NCBI GenBank assembly: GCA_964612565.1
Contig: CAZTDP010000003.1
Span: 5,250-69,249 of the forward strand
Direction: 5' to 3'
DNA: 64,000 nucleotides
Origin: CAZTDP01 sp964612565
GTDB taxonomy: Bacteria > Patescibacteriota > WWE3 > UBA101185 > UBA10185
Shown: in pieces, positions 1 to 7,494 of the stretch
Position numbering within the stretch: position 1 is the stretch's first letter
Layout of the letters: each line of letters starts with the position of its first letter
The notes under the pieces: model-generated
What the model saw: only the letters and a program-made list of their open reading frames with translations
Databases searched by the model: none
Told to the model about the DNA's origin: nothing
Made by a program: the position numbers and the translations under genes

Positions 1-174
1 TGTGGCTGAAAGGTTTATACTGACGGGTGTTACATACCAATTGTTTTTGCCGTTAGGAAGGGCAGGGGACTTAGTAAGTGTTGTAACAGGGGCGGTTGTT
101 TCGGCTAATGTTGATGGAGTCATTATTATGCATAAAAGGGCCGTTGAAACTAGGGCAGTCATGATTTTATTCAC
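1..174 (-). CDS. Secreted protein, N-terminal part only
   Basis: This gene runs off the left edge of the window, so only its first 58 codons are visible. Translation from the GTG at 174 gives MNKIMTALVSTALLCIIMTP, a hydrophobic signal peptide, with a likely signal peptidase I site after TLA. The mature part begins ETTAPV and contains GKNNWYVTPVSINLSAT, which resembles the start of the Ig-like or chitobiase-type surface repeats often seen in secreted bacterial proteins. The start is supported by a -10-like TATGAT at 186-181, 6 nt upstream of GTG, and TTGCAA at 210-205. An ATG at 162 is an alternative. The function cannot be told from this fragment. Confidence 0.6.
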   Translation of the reverse strand, partial: MNKIMTALVSTALLCIIMTPSTLAETTAPVTTLTKSPALPNGKNNWYVTPVSINLSAT

Positions 175-257
175 ACTTATATCATAAGATAGATGCCTTG
201 TTTGTTGCAATGAGAAGGTTGCTTTATAGACAGAAGTTTGCGTAGAATACATTAAAT

Positions 258-1677
258 ATGGTTACTTACGCAGTCCCGGAAAAAAGCGGTGAGGAAGCAG
301 TTCAGGAAGCTCATGGCGGCTTATCACTAGCAGTTATAAGGCAAAACGGTTCTCAGTCTCTTGAACAGAAAAAAGACAGCAGTGGTGATGAAAAAGATTG
401 GAGGGCGTCAATAGAGAAACAAGCACCCGGTATTTTTGAGAAGCCTTCTTTCAAAAATTTTTGGATATTAAGCACTAATTTACAGTCGGAGTGGATCCCC
501 AACCTTATTATTGAGCAAACACAAAACGGTGTTTCATTTGAGGACGCACGCAATAGTGCAGAATTCCAGGCTTTGTCCCTGCGACAGCACGTGTTGGACA
601 AGTACTTAGAAAATCCTGATTTAGATCAGAAAACAAAAATTGACATGATAGGTTTGAATTTAGCTTTTTTTGTCGTGTCTTACAGCAAGGATGATTCTAA
701 ACTCAGTGATACCTCATCTATGGAAGAAAGTCGCTTACTAGCCTCTTCAATAGGCAGCCTTGTAGATATAGGAATTGATGAAATAGACCAGTTGGAAAGG
801 ATATTTAGGGTCGTTAGAAAATCCCACGCTATCTCCTCGGAATCTTTGGAAAATAAAGCGGACTGGTACATAACTGAAATCAGACGAATAGACCAGGAAA
901 ACACTGTACGTAAGCAGAAAGCTTATGACTTTCAAAGCAAGGGCAGATATGCCAAAAAAGGAGAGGAATTTTCTATAACGTCGCTCGAAACCGGTATTAG
1001 ATGCGAGATAGCTACCTTTTACGGTTTTAGGGCCCTAATCGAGGCGGTTGGGTTAGAAGAAAAAGTTAAAATGGTTAAAACCGACCCCGATATGGATTTG
1101 ACAGGTGGTTTGGACTTTTTATTTGTGGATATAAAAACAAATATTCCTGTATTAGGCATCGATACCAAAGTGGAACAAAGGGACAAATTAGGTCTAAGAC
1201 TGGTTGCCGGCAACCTTGCTCCTACAAATAATTTGGAAGTTGATGAACTATCTAAAGATATTCCTGCAAGTGCCTTTTCTTACGCCCGTCGAAATAAATT
1301 AAATGTCTTGTCGGTTCGATTGCCGAGATATTTAGTTACAGACCCTCTTTCGGCCGACGGCATCACGAGCACGCAAAATATTATAAGAGATGATATAATG
1401 GCTCGTACGAATTTGCTAAACAGNNNNNNNNNNNNNNNNNNNNNNNNNNNNNNNNNNNNNNNNNNNNNNNNNNNNNNNNNNNNNNNNNNNNNNNNNNNNN
1501 NNNNNNNNNNNNNNNNNNNNNNNCCGTGCAAATCTGCCCCTAAAGATTTCCTTTCAAATAAAAATAGAACTTCCTGAGCTCTTGAAGAGTGGGGTAATAG
1601 TGCAAGAGACGGAAAAGGCAGGATTGTGTATTCAAAAGTATCAAAGTAAGGATTTAATAACAACAATAACTATATAA
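258..1677 (+). CDS. Putative PD-(D/E)XK-like nuclease, broken by gap
   Basis: I do not recognise a named family. The ATG at 258 follows TAGAAT (243-248) and has no Shine-Dalgarno site. The first 388 residues are readable up to the N gap. A segment around residues 276-304 reads DPDMDLTGGLDFLFVD, then GIDTK. The spacing of D286 and D302-T-K304 on predicted strands, with E250 in a preceding helix, is like the D...(D/E)xK core of PD-(D/E)XK nucleases. This is only a motif-level inference. After the gap the open frame that continues protein-like is the one beginning at 1525 and ending at TAA 1675-1677, not the frame that stops at 1577. I join it because the gap length is arbitrary. The next gene is a methyltransferase-domain protein on the same strand. 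Confidence 0.55.
1424..1523. other. Assembly gap (100 N)
   Basis: Exactly 100 unknown bases, the usual placeholder for a scaffold gap of unknown size. It interrupts the gene beginning at 258, and the reading frame should not be trusted across it. Confidence 0.99.
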
Positions 1678-1709
1678 AATTATAGATCAAGATAGTGTAA
1701 AATGAATGT

Positions 1710-3506
1710 GTGCCCAATCTCTCCGAAACTATTAGTAGTATTAATCCTCACGTTCAGGAGGATGAAAAGACAGGTATTCGACAATTTTTCAGTCCTTTAG
1801 AGCCTGTTGTTGTCGCAGATCGGCAGGATCCTGTAGAGCGAGGTTTTGAGGAACAGAGAGTACTCGCTGAAAATTCGTACAGAAGTGAATGGAACAACCT
1901 TTGGGACCTTTCCTTAGAGGCTAGCAATGTACTTTTAAAATTTTCAAAAGATTCTGTGGAAGTGGTTTCAGATGAGGATGTTAGAGCTGTAGGAGTCATG
2001 CTACAAATGCGAAGTCGGGTTAATCCAAAGCTTTACCCATCGGATGAGAGAATTTTGGGTTTTAAACCTGCAGAGGTTTTGAACGAGGCCTATTTGTGGG
2101 AGGGCTCCGGTATCCAAGTTAGAGTATCCCCGGAGCAACTTGTTGATAGATTATTTCAAATAGATACTGATATCAATGACAAATTAATTCGTGAGGTAAT
2201 GACAAAGGGGGATGGCCGTGTAAGAAGAGATTTGGCTAATTATGTCGCCGAAAAGTATAAATTGTCTTATTCTGGGGATAGTGATGCAGAGACCAAACTA
2301 AGAGAACTCCTATCTCTTATTGTAATAGAGTCGGCTACGCGTGGGGAAGGGCTTGCGCTGTATCTTTCAATAAGAGCTCTGTTAGAAAAAGGTAGGCAAG
2401 ATGAAATAGAACATTCCCTCTACGACAGTTCTCTGACTAAAGAAGCTAGGATGGCGGTTGCTATACAAACTATTCGTGCGGAAGAAAATATTATTCCTAC
2501 AATGGATCGGCTTGCACACGGCGCAAATTCCGATACGAGGGAGGATGTAAGAGCGCAGCTGCAGAGTATATATAGTGATCTGAATGGTTCTAGAGTATCG
2601 AAAATATTTTCAGAATTATCTGGAATTTATGGTGAAATTAATTATGCTGAGTATGCTCGCAATAATGAAAGGCTGAATCAAAGAGAAGTTAGATTGGTAG
2701 TAGACGAAGTTTTAGATCATTTCTATAATCAAGGATCATCGGACACAGAGGTTCTGTCATCAAAGACATTACTTGATATTGGTGCAGCAACGGGAAGAAA
2801 CGCGTTACCGTTGTCAGGTACTGGATTAAAAAAGGTTATTGGTTTTGAATATGAAAATCATTATGTCGGGCAAATGCAGATGCTGGCCAAAGAGAAGGGG
2901 CTGCCTTTGGATGCAGTAGAAGGAGACTGGAAACAATTATCTACAATTTTAGAGGAACGAGGATATCCAAAGGGATCGATCGATATTTTTATAAGTCTTA
3001 ATAGGACTGGTATGCACAATAGAATGCCATGGGACATGCTCCATTGGTTTGATGAAATTGGTCAGATAGCGTCCGCTGATTGCATAGGCATAGTTGATTT
3101 TCCAAGTACAGAGGTAGGGGTAAATGCTGAAGAGATGAATGCCCTAAGAAAAAACCTGGAAGCCTACGGGATAGGGGAGTATTTTCCATTCCCACAGGTA
3201 CAAGTATTCGACGGTCCAGACGAAGGACATAAATTCCATCGTCTTGCTGTAACCGATGAGCAAGCTGAAATCTACTTTAAAATTACTGGTTTTAGGGTTG
3301 TTAAGAAGATCGAATCCATTTGGGGGAACAATCGCGAGTTTCACAACAAGTATTACGTTATTGAACGCGATCCTAATTTTGACCCGGAGGCAATTAAAGC
3401 TGGTATGGCACTATATATGCACAAATTAGGAATTAAAGGCCCGGCTGTACCATGGGAAATGCGTATAGAATCCTTAGATTCAACACTTAAGGAGTTAGTG
3501 AATTAA
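1710..3506 (+). CDS. SAM-dependent methyltransferase-domain protein
   Basis: A 598-residue protein starting with GTG at 1710. The ATG at 1702 is out of frame. The first ~300 residues are helical and charged and match nothing I know. A Rossmann-type methyltransferase domain follows: motif I LLDIGAATGRN at about residues 352-362, an acidic residue at the end of strand 2 (GFEYE, about 378), and VEGDW near 400. There is no NPPY or DPPY, so it does not look like a DNA adenine or N4-cytosine methyltransferase; the substrate is unknown. It follows the putative nuclease gene by about 30 nt and could be cotranscribed. Its last 20 nt overlap the convergent regulator gene. Confidence 0.7.
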   Translation: MPNLSETISSINPHVQEDEKTGIRQFFSPLEPVVVADRQDPVERGFEEQRVLAENSYRSEWNNLWDLSLEASNVLLKFSKDSVEVVSDEDVRAVGVMLQMRSRVNPKLYPSDERILGFKPAEVLNEAYLWEGSGIQVRVSPEQLVDRLFQIDTDINDKLIREVMTKGDGRVRRDLANYVAEKYKLSYSGDSDAETKLRELLSLIVIESATRGEGLALYLSIRALLEKGRQDEIEHSLYDSSLTKEARMAVAIQTIRAEENIIPTMDRLAHGANSDTREDVRAQLQSIYSDLNGSRVSKIFSELSGIYGEINYAEYARNNERLNQREVRLVVDEVLDHFYNQGSSDTEVLSSKTLLDIGAATGRNALPLSGTGLKKVIGFEYENHYVGQMQMLAKEKGLPLDAVEGDWKQLSTILEERGYPKGSIDIFISLNRTGMHNRMPWDMLHWFDEIGQIASADCIGIVDFPSTEVGVNAEEMNALRKNLEAYGIGEYFPFPQVQVFDGPDEGHKFHRLAVTDEQAEIYFKITGFRVVKKIESIWGNNREFHNKYYVIERDPNFDPEAIKAGMALYMHKLGIKGPAVPWEMRIESLDSTLKELVN

Positions 3507-4293
3507 TTGAAGGCTGCACTTCTTTGTAGTCTCCGGCCTTTTCCCAAGCTAATGTAAACATAGCCCGCATTGTATTAGCAATAAGCTCGTTTTGAACAAT
3601 AATTCCGACTAGATCCCTATCTTTGTGAAAGTTAATAAAGGCCACCTTACTTCCGTAGATATCAACTTCTATGCCGATAGGAAACTTTTCCTTCGGGACA
3701 GTTCTTGTTTCCCGCTTTTCAGCTTCATCTTTACTTACATAAGTTTTTGTCTTTGAATCCTCCGCAGTAATAACTTTAGCCCATATATTGGCCTCGGCTC
3801 TTTTTTTGCCGTAGGTGTGCGAGAGCCAGTCATATACCTTTGGTTCAACCTCGGAGGTTTGCAGTATAGCCCAAATCTCTTTACCTTCTTTGAGAGTGTC
3901 ATTGTAGACCTCTTTAATGCCGTTTATACCTTCATATATCTTTACGCCCGGTTTATTATCTGTTGTTTTGAAGGCTGATATAAGCTGGGGTAGGTAAGTC
4001 TGCAAAGTCAGTTGATGGTTCTGAGCTTCTTTCAACTGTCCCTCTACAAGTTCCGATAGTTTGTAAGGGTGCTCAGCTCGGAAGTGAAGTTTCTTTTTAA
4101 CTGTTAATTGCGAGGCTAGTCCTTTATTTTGGAGATCGTAGAGTGTTTTATAAACAATCCCTCTTTTTAATCCTGACTTTTTAATAATATCTAAAACTGG
4201 TAAAACCCCATGTTCAAGCAGGATGTCGTAAACAATTGCTTCTTTATCTTTTAGTCCAGATTCTTTAAGAGTTTTTAAATACATAACTAACAT
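3487..4293 (-). CDS. TrmB-family transcriptional regulator
   Basis: A 268-residue regulator. Residues ~5-75 form a winged helix-turn-helix (LKDKEAIVYDILLEHG, then KRGIVYKTLYDLQNKGLAS). A coiled-coil linker and a C-terminal sensor-like domain (PGVKIYEGINGIKEVYNDTL) follow, the usual TrmB layout in archaea and in candidate-phyla bacteria. The ligand is not predictable. A promoter-like TTGACA (4323-4318) and TACCTT (4300-4295), 17 bp apart, sits so close to the ATG at 4293 that the in-frame ATG at 4284 may be the true, nearly leaderless start. The gene faces away from the RNA-rich island, and inverted repeats in the shared upstream region may be its operator. Confidence 0.8.
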   Translation of the reverse strand: MLVMYLKTLKESGLKDKEAIVYDILLEHGVLPVLDIIKKSGLKRGIVYKTLYDLQNKGLASQLTVKKKLHFRAEHPYKLSELVEGQLKEAQNHQLTLQTYLPQLISAFKTTDNKPGVKIYEGINGIKEVYNDTLKEGKEIWAILQTSEVEPKVYDWLSHTYGKKRAEANIWAKVITAEDSKTKTYVSKDEAEKRETRTVPKEKFPIGIEVDIYGSKVAFINFHKDRDLVGIIVQNELIANTMRAMFTLAWEKAGDYKEVQPSINSLTP

Positions 4294-4331
4294 AAAGGTA
4301 GCAAAGTCCTAATACTATGTCAACATACACA

Positions 4332-4351
4332 CTGTCAAAGCAACTTGACAG
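4332..4351. promoter_or_regulatory. Inverted repeat, possible TrmB operator
   Basis: Perfect 7-bp arms CTGTCAA and TTGACAG separated by 6 bp. The repeat lies 9 bp beyond the -35-like box of the TrmB-type gene, and its right arm contains a second TTGACA reading the other way with TAATAT 17 bp downstream (4368-4373). A site for the adjacent regulator is an inference from position. Confidence 0.4.
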
Positions 4352-4433
4352 CAGCATTAACCTGTAGTAATATGTACCTGTGATACAGAGAAAATGTCCT
4401 GTACAGCGTCTGTTGTAATACCATCAAAAGTAC

Positions 4434-4462
4434 TTGACAAATATTAAGCTATAGGATATAAT
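4434..4462 (+). promoter_or_regulatory. Consensus sigma-70 type promoter
   Basis: TTGACA at 4434-4439 and TATAAT at 4457-4462, separated by exactly 17 bp: a perfect match to the vegetative promoter consensus. Transcription should begin near 4469. No start codon with a ribosome binding site follows for over a kilobase. Confidence 0.8.
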
Positions 4463-4468
4463 GATTGC

Positions 4469-4606
4469 AGAACGTTAGAGAGGGTACATTTAAAACCACA
4501 TAGAAACCGCCTTAGAGAACCTACCATCTTGACCGGCAAACCATGCTACTTTATAGAAAGCCAAGATCTGGTGAGAATTCGTTCTCTTCGGTTCTTGGCT
4601 TTTTTG
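4469..4606 (+). ncRNA. Candidate small RNA or leader, ~138 nt
   Basis: The segment from the predicted start site of the consensus promoter to the intrinsic terminator contains no credible ORF. The ATG at 4543 opens a frame that reads straight through the terminator hairpin and has no ribosome binding site. The layout, a strong promoter then 90 nt and a terminator, fits a free-standing small RNA or an attenuated leader for the structured region downstream. I see no match to tmRNA, SRP RNA, RNase P RNA or a T-box. Confidence 0.5.
4558..4606 (+). terminator. Strong intrinsic terminator
   Basis: Outer stem AAGCCAAGA / TCTTGGCTT, inner hairpin GAGAA-TTCG-TTCTC with a UUCG loop, then a T-tract at 4600-4605 followed by GTTTT. 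Confidence 0.85.
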
Positions 4607-5539
4607 TTTTCTTAGACACAGACCTACCTGCAAGGTACGGAAATACTGTTTCCAATCTTTCGGTGCCTTTGGCACTTAAAAATGGAAGCATTTGCTGTCC
4701 TTACCTTAGAGAGAGTACACGAACAGGTCCTACCGGCCATTGCAGATAGATCCTTGCCTAAGAAGTTCCTATTTATCTTTTACCTAATTTAGTAAAAGAC
4801 GTTGGGCAAGAAATTAAAGCGGTTCTTTTCATTAGTCCCTACCGACCGATTCCAAGTATATCTTGGCTTCGTTGAATAAGAACAAGCTTACCGCAAGCTT
4901 AGCTTGCACAATCGGGAATCTGCTCCTTTGTGAGAGAGTGGCCCAAACAAAAAGAGATAACAAAAGATTGCTTTTTTACATTTGCCAAAATACCTGGCAA
5001 CAAGTTCAAGATAAGAACTTTTCATGTGGACATAGATTTGTTTACCATTTATTGAACCTGCATTGATAATGCGAGTTCATCCTACCTAATAACTGTTAAC
5101 TAGATTTTTGTTTGTATGTTATTGGGAAACCTAAAAGGGGAGGGGAGAGTACTAAATCATCCTACCGGGTCGAACGACCTGCTTCCCTTGTTTAATTTAA
5201 TAACTTGTCTAATGACTGTGTAGCGGAATTTGCTGTAGTTAAAACCTAAAGCAAAACCGCTATCAGCTATCAGATAAGACTGATAGGACATCAGGCGCTT
5301 GTTTTGATGGCCTTTAAAAGGTCGTTGGCGACTGAGCACTTTGAAAATTGAAGTAAGAGACTGAATTTAAGAATTTAATCTTAATTGCTGGATTCGCGAG
5401 CAATTGTTGTAAGCGCGGATCCGGTTGTCCGGGAGGAGAGACGTTGGTATTTGGCTTTGCTTTTGCTTAGCTTTTTGCCTACTGTCTCTCCTTGAGGATG
5501 TGGGTTTGCGGTGTATGCGTGGGCGAATTGGTAGCGAGT
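4607..5539 (+). ncRNA. Large structured non-coding region
   Basis: About 0.9 kb with no convincing ORF but many tight stems in order: TACCT-GCA-AGGTA (4625-4637), GGAAA/TTTCC (4639-4653), GTGCC-TTT-GGCAC (4663-4675), CCAAG/CTTGG (4852-4866), GCAAGC-TTA-GCTTGC (4893-4907), the two-part GAAC/GTTC plus GCAT/ATGC hairpin (5054-5078), TAGCGG/CCGCTA enclosing TTTGCT/AGCAAA (5221-5263), CTATCAG/CTGATAG (5260-5286), and GGAGAGAC/GTCTCTCC (5435-5442 with 5484-5491). Some are mutually exclusive. The density suggests one or more large structured RNAs or a very long leader of the 5620 gene. The strand is inferred from the upstream promoter and the downstream gene. Confidence 0.5.
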
Positions 5540-5593
5540 GTTTTCTTTCTTGTGCAGTTCGTACTTTGTTGCGGGTTGTTATGGTAAGAAAAC
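5540..5593 (+). repeat. 54-nt leader repeat, copy 1
   Basis: Matches 8791-8844 at 52 of 54 positions. Its ends, GTTTTCTT and AAGAAAAC, are complementary, so each copy can close into a hairpin with a ~38-nt loop. Both copies lie shortly upstream of a Shine-Dalgarno site and start codon (5620 and 8882). Confidence 0.8.
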
Positions 5594-5619
5594 AAAAACA
5601 AAGAACAGGAGAAAAAAAA

Positions 5620-6180
5620 ATGAACACAAAAGCGTTGGAGGATTTCGTTGAGGAAAATAGCCCGGTGAAAGTAGCTTTAAACGCTACCGATATCAAGGCT
5701 TTGGCCGCTAAAGCTGGTCTAGAAGTTCTTAGCGCCAGCAAAGGCCGTGTCTTTCTTTCCAAGGGTAACAGAGCAGTGGTCGTGTGGGGAGAGGAAAAGA
5801 TTCCCAATGACCGCTCGTTCGACTACATCGAGTTTAAGCCGGATGACGGGATTGTTGTCACCTGGATGGCGAGCGTATCTGGCGACCATGTGACTTATGC
5901 CCCCTTTGTGCCCTCACCTGCTGCGGGTGGGTTTGGAAAGTGTCCCAGAGCTAGCGAGGTGCTCATAAAGGCCGCAGGACTTGGTCCGGTTGTTGTAAAA
6001 CTTCCGGAAAAGGCCGTTACGCTTCCGCGGGCGCCTTGGGACCAGTCTTTTGCAGCGGATTGGGGCAGTGGGATGGTCGAAGACACGGTCACGTGTTACG
6101 TGTCCGAGGCCGCAGCTTTGGTAATACCGTTTGTGCGACACCTCGCCGAGATTGCAAGTTTGAAAATCGCGGTCGAGTAA
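5620..6180 (+). CDS. Hypothetical island protein A
   Basis: A 186-residue protein of unknown family. The ATG at 5620 is chosen because AGGAG lies just upstream (5607-5611); the open frame continues to 5425, but that part overlaps the leader repeat and the structured region. The protein begins MNTKALEDFVEENSPVKVAL and contains a strand-rich stretch (GRVFLSKGNRAVVVWGEEKI) and a segment AAGGFGKCPRASEVLIKAAG. No signal peptide or membrane helix is seen. Base composition is clearly less AT-rich than the housekeeping genes. It is the first gene of the RNA-rich island. Confidence 0.7.
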   Translation: MNTKALEDFVEENSPVKVALNATDIKALAAKAGLEVLSASKGRVFLSKGNRAVVVWGEEKIPNDRSFDYIEFKPDDGIVVTWMASVSGDHVTYAPFVPSPAAGGFGKCPRASEVLIKAAGLGPVVVKLPEKAVTLPRAPWDQSFAADWGSGMVEDTVTCYVSEAAALVIPFVRHLAEIASLKIAVE

Positions 6181-6185
6181 AATTT

Positions 6186-6234
6186 ATCTCTTTTGAGTGG
6201 AATTGTTTGCCATTTATGGTCGACTTTTCCACTC
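6186..6234 (+). promoter_or_regulatory. ATCTCTTTT hairpin element 1
   Basis: ATCTCTTTT (6186-6194) is followed directly by GAGTGGAA, which pairs with TTCCACTC at 6227-6234. The same lead-in followed by an unrelated stem occurs at 6962, 8686 and 9201. It lies between the genes at 5620 and 6385. No T-tract follows, so it is not a standard terminator. Confidence 0.5.
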
Positions 6235-6384
6235 TCATTCTACTTTTCGTTTTGCACTATTTGAGCTGGTAAGCAGCTTAAGAAGAGCAAAATGAATAGG
6301 CTGAACTCTTCCGTCCCAAAGTTAGCTTCGGCAATGGGAAATTCAACGGATGGTTTTTAAAAAGGTATACCTAAGGAGTATAAA

Positions 6385-6729
6385 ATGGCTACAACTTACG
6401 TTGGTTTGGCAATTGCTGATGGCATGTTCCCAGAAACGGCAGCCGCGACTCGTCGCCCGTTGACCGTTGAAGAAGCGAAGGGATTGATTGAGGCTGGTGT
6501 AGCGTCATGCTGCAACCCAAGCCATAAATTGACCCTGGATGCTTTGAACACCAAGCATGGCATCGTGGTTCCCGTCCCCGAGAAAGCCCCCTTTGTTTCC
6601 TTGAAGGCGGGTGACAGGGTTATCGTGCTGTCCGCTCGTTTCCCTCGCCGTTTGGCTGAGGGTGAGACCTGGACTGCCGAGGATGTGGAAAAAGCGGTGT
6701 TCAAGTTTGGTTTGTGGGAAGTATCGTAA
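6385..6729 (+). CDS. DUF1874 / STIV B116-like protein, possible ring-nuclease relative
   Basis: A 114-residue protein with a ribosome binding site TAAGGAG at 6372-6378. Its layout matches the STIV B116 / DUF1874 fold: YVGLAIADGMFP at the N-terminus, RPLTVEEAKGLI, then SCCNPSHKLTLDAL, LKAGDRVIVLSARFPRRLAEGE and TAEDVEKA. The family includes AcrIII-1 and Crn2, which degrade cyclic tetra-adenylate. His47 lies at the position of the catalytic histidine of AcrIII-1 (there in IGHDST, here in NPSHKLT). Many DUF1874 proteins have no tested activity, so function is inference. Its leader carries ATCTCTTTT element 1, and 765 nt of structured non-coding DNA follows. No CRISPR array or cas gene is present in the window. 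Confidence 0.65.
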   Translation: MATTYVGLAIADGMFPETAAATRRPLTVEEAKGLIEAGVASCCNPSHKLTLDALNTKHGIVVPVPEKAPFVSLKAGDRVIVLSARFPRRLAEGETWTAEDVEKAVFKFGLWEVS

Positions 6730-6742
6730 TTTCCTTAAAAGA

Positions 6743-6945
6743 TCCTAACTACTAAAACTAAGTTTCTTCGGTAACGAAGAATGGAAGTAACACCCACGCG
6801 TTTATCGCTGAAGTGCGAAAACAGCAGCGGGGCAGCCCACTGCACCTGAGTTAGGACGTAAGGTTAATCCTTGAACAAGATTAACCCACGATAGAACCTG
6901 GTTCTCGGAATTATCCGATGCTCAAATGAGGCTGATTAATTGAGC
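6743..6945 (+). ncRNA. Structured non-coding RNA domain
   Basis: An 8-bp closing helix TCCTAACT (6743-6750) / AGTTAGGA (6849-6856) encloses a TTCTTCG-GTAA-CGAAGAA hairpin with a GNRA loop (6764-6781) and a GCAG..CTGC stem. Outside follow GGTTAATC/GATTAACC (6862-6886), TCGG/CCGA (6905-6918), and GCTCAA/TTGAGC with an A-run (6920-6951). This is a multi-branched fold with no reading frame of note. Its role is unknown. Confidence 0.5.
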
Positions 6946-6961
6946 AAAAAATAATGGAATT

Positions 6962-7029
6962 ATCTCTTTTGGGGTCCGGTAAGTTTGAGTCCATTTTAAT
7001 GAATTCAGCTTCCGGACCCTATACAAAAT
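6962..7029 (+). promoter_or_regulatory. 68-nt hairpin module, copy 1 (element 2)
   Basis: ATCTCTTTT, then GGGTCCGG (6972-6979) pairing with CCGGACCC (7012-7019), an AAG/CTT extension, an inner near-perfect stem around GAGTCCATT and AATGAATTC, then TATACAAAAT. It matches 9201-9268 at 64 of 68 positions, and two of the four differences form a compensated pair (T-A here, C-G there). Confidence 0.8.
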
Positions 7030-7494
7030 ATATTTCAAACGAATTGCAATAGTTCACAAACAAGCAACTTAACTTGTGATCTTTTGGATTCCGCTTGGTA
7101 TGTACGGACTTGCGCATTCCTACGTTCGGAGAGTAGGAACCTTAAAGGCGACAATTTGGTTTTGTTTATAAAAACAAAGCTGATTTGTTTTCTTCAAGAA
7201 GAGTTTTGGAATCAAATTGGGGGAACCGAAACCCCTACCTGCAAGGGTTAAATTGTGATCAGGTCCGGCACTTCCGAAAGGAGATGCAAATCCGGATAAA
7301 ACCCGCAATTTAAAATGATGCGAAACGATTTTACGAGAAGACTAGGAGATCGTCCGAAATACGAAGCTTGTTTGCGAAGCGCCATAACAGGCAAACAGAA
7401 TAGGCAATAGCACCGATAAACGCTACCCTCCAAAGGCACTCTGATCCTGAAAAGGCAGAGAAAACGGAAGTGGGGGTCGAAAAAGGAGAGTAAG
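7030..7494 (+). ncRNA. Structured leader of the 7495 gene
   Basis: No ORF of note. Stems seen include TTCCTAC/GTAGGAA (7116-7138 region), TTTGTTT/AAACAAA, GGGG/CCCC around 7217-7233, and a nested fold in which TTAAATTG pairs with CAATTTAA and TCCGG pairs with CCGGA around a TTCC-GAAA-GGA hairpin (about 7247-7313). It ends in the ribosome binding site AAAGGAGAG at 7482-7490. Confidence 0.4.

Noticed and set aside
2..187. Plus-strand ORF of 61 codons at the left edge
   Set aside because: The opposite strand encodes a clear signal peptide with a leaderless promoter, so the plus frame is a shadow.
4543..4749. 68-codon ORF overlapping the terminator at 4558-4606
   Set aside because: No ribosome binding site, and the frame runs through a UUCG hairpin terminator with its T-tract.
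4863..5066. 67-codon ORF in the structured region
   Set aside because: No ribosome binding site; it covers several perfect stems and has no protein-like composition.
6730..7494. Group II intron, RNase P RNA or tmRNA
   Set aside because: No domain V hairpin, no RNase P core motifs and no tRNA-like tmRNA ends were seen; GTGCG at 6813 alone is not enough.
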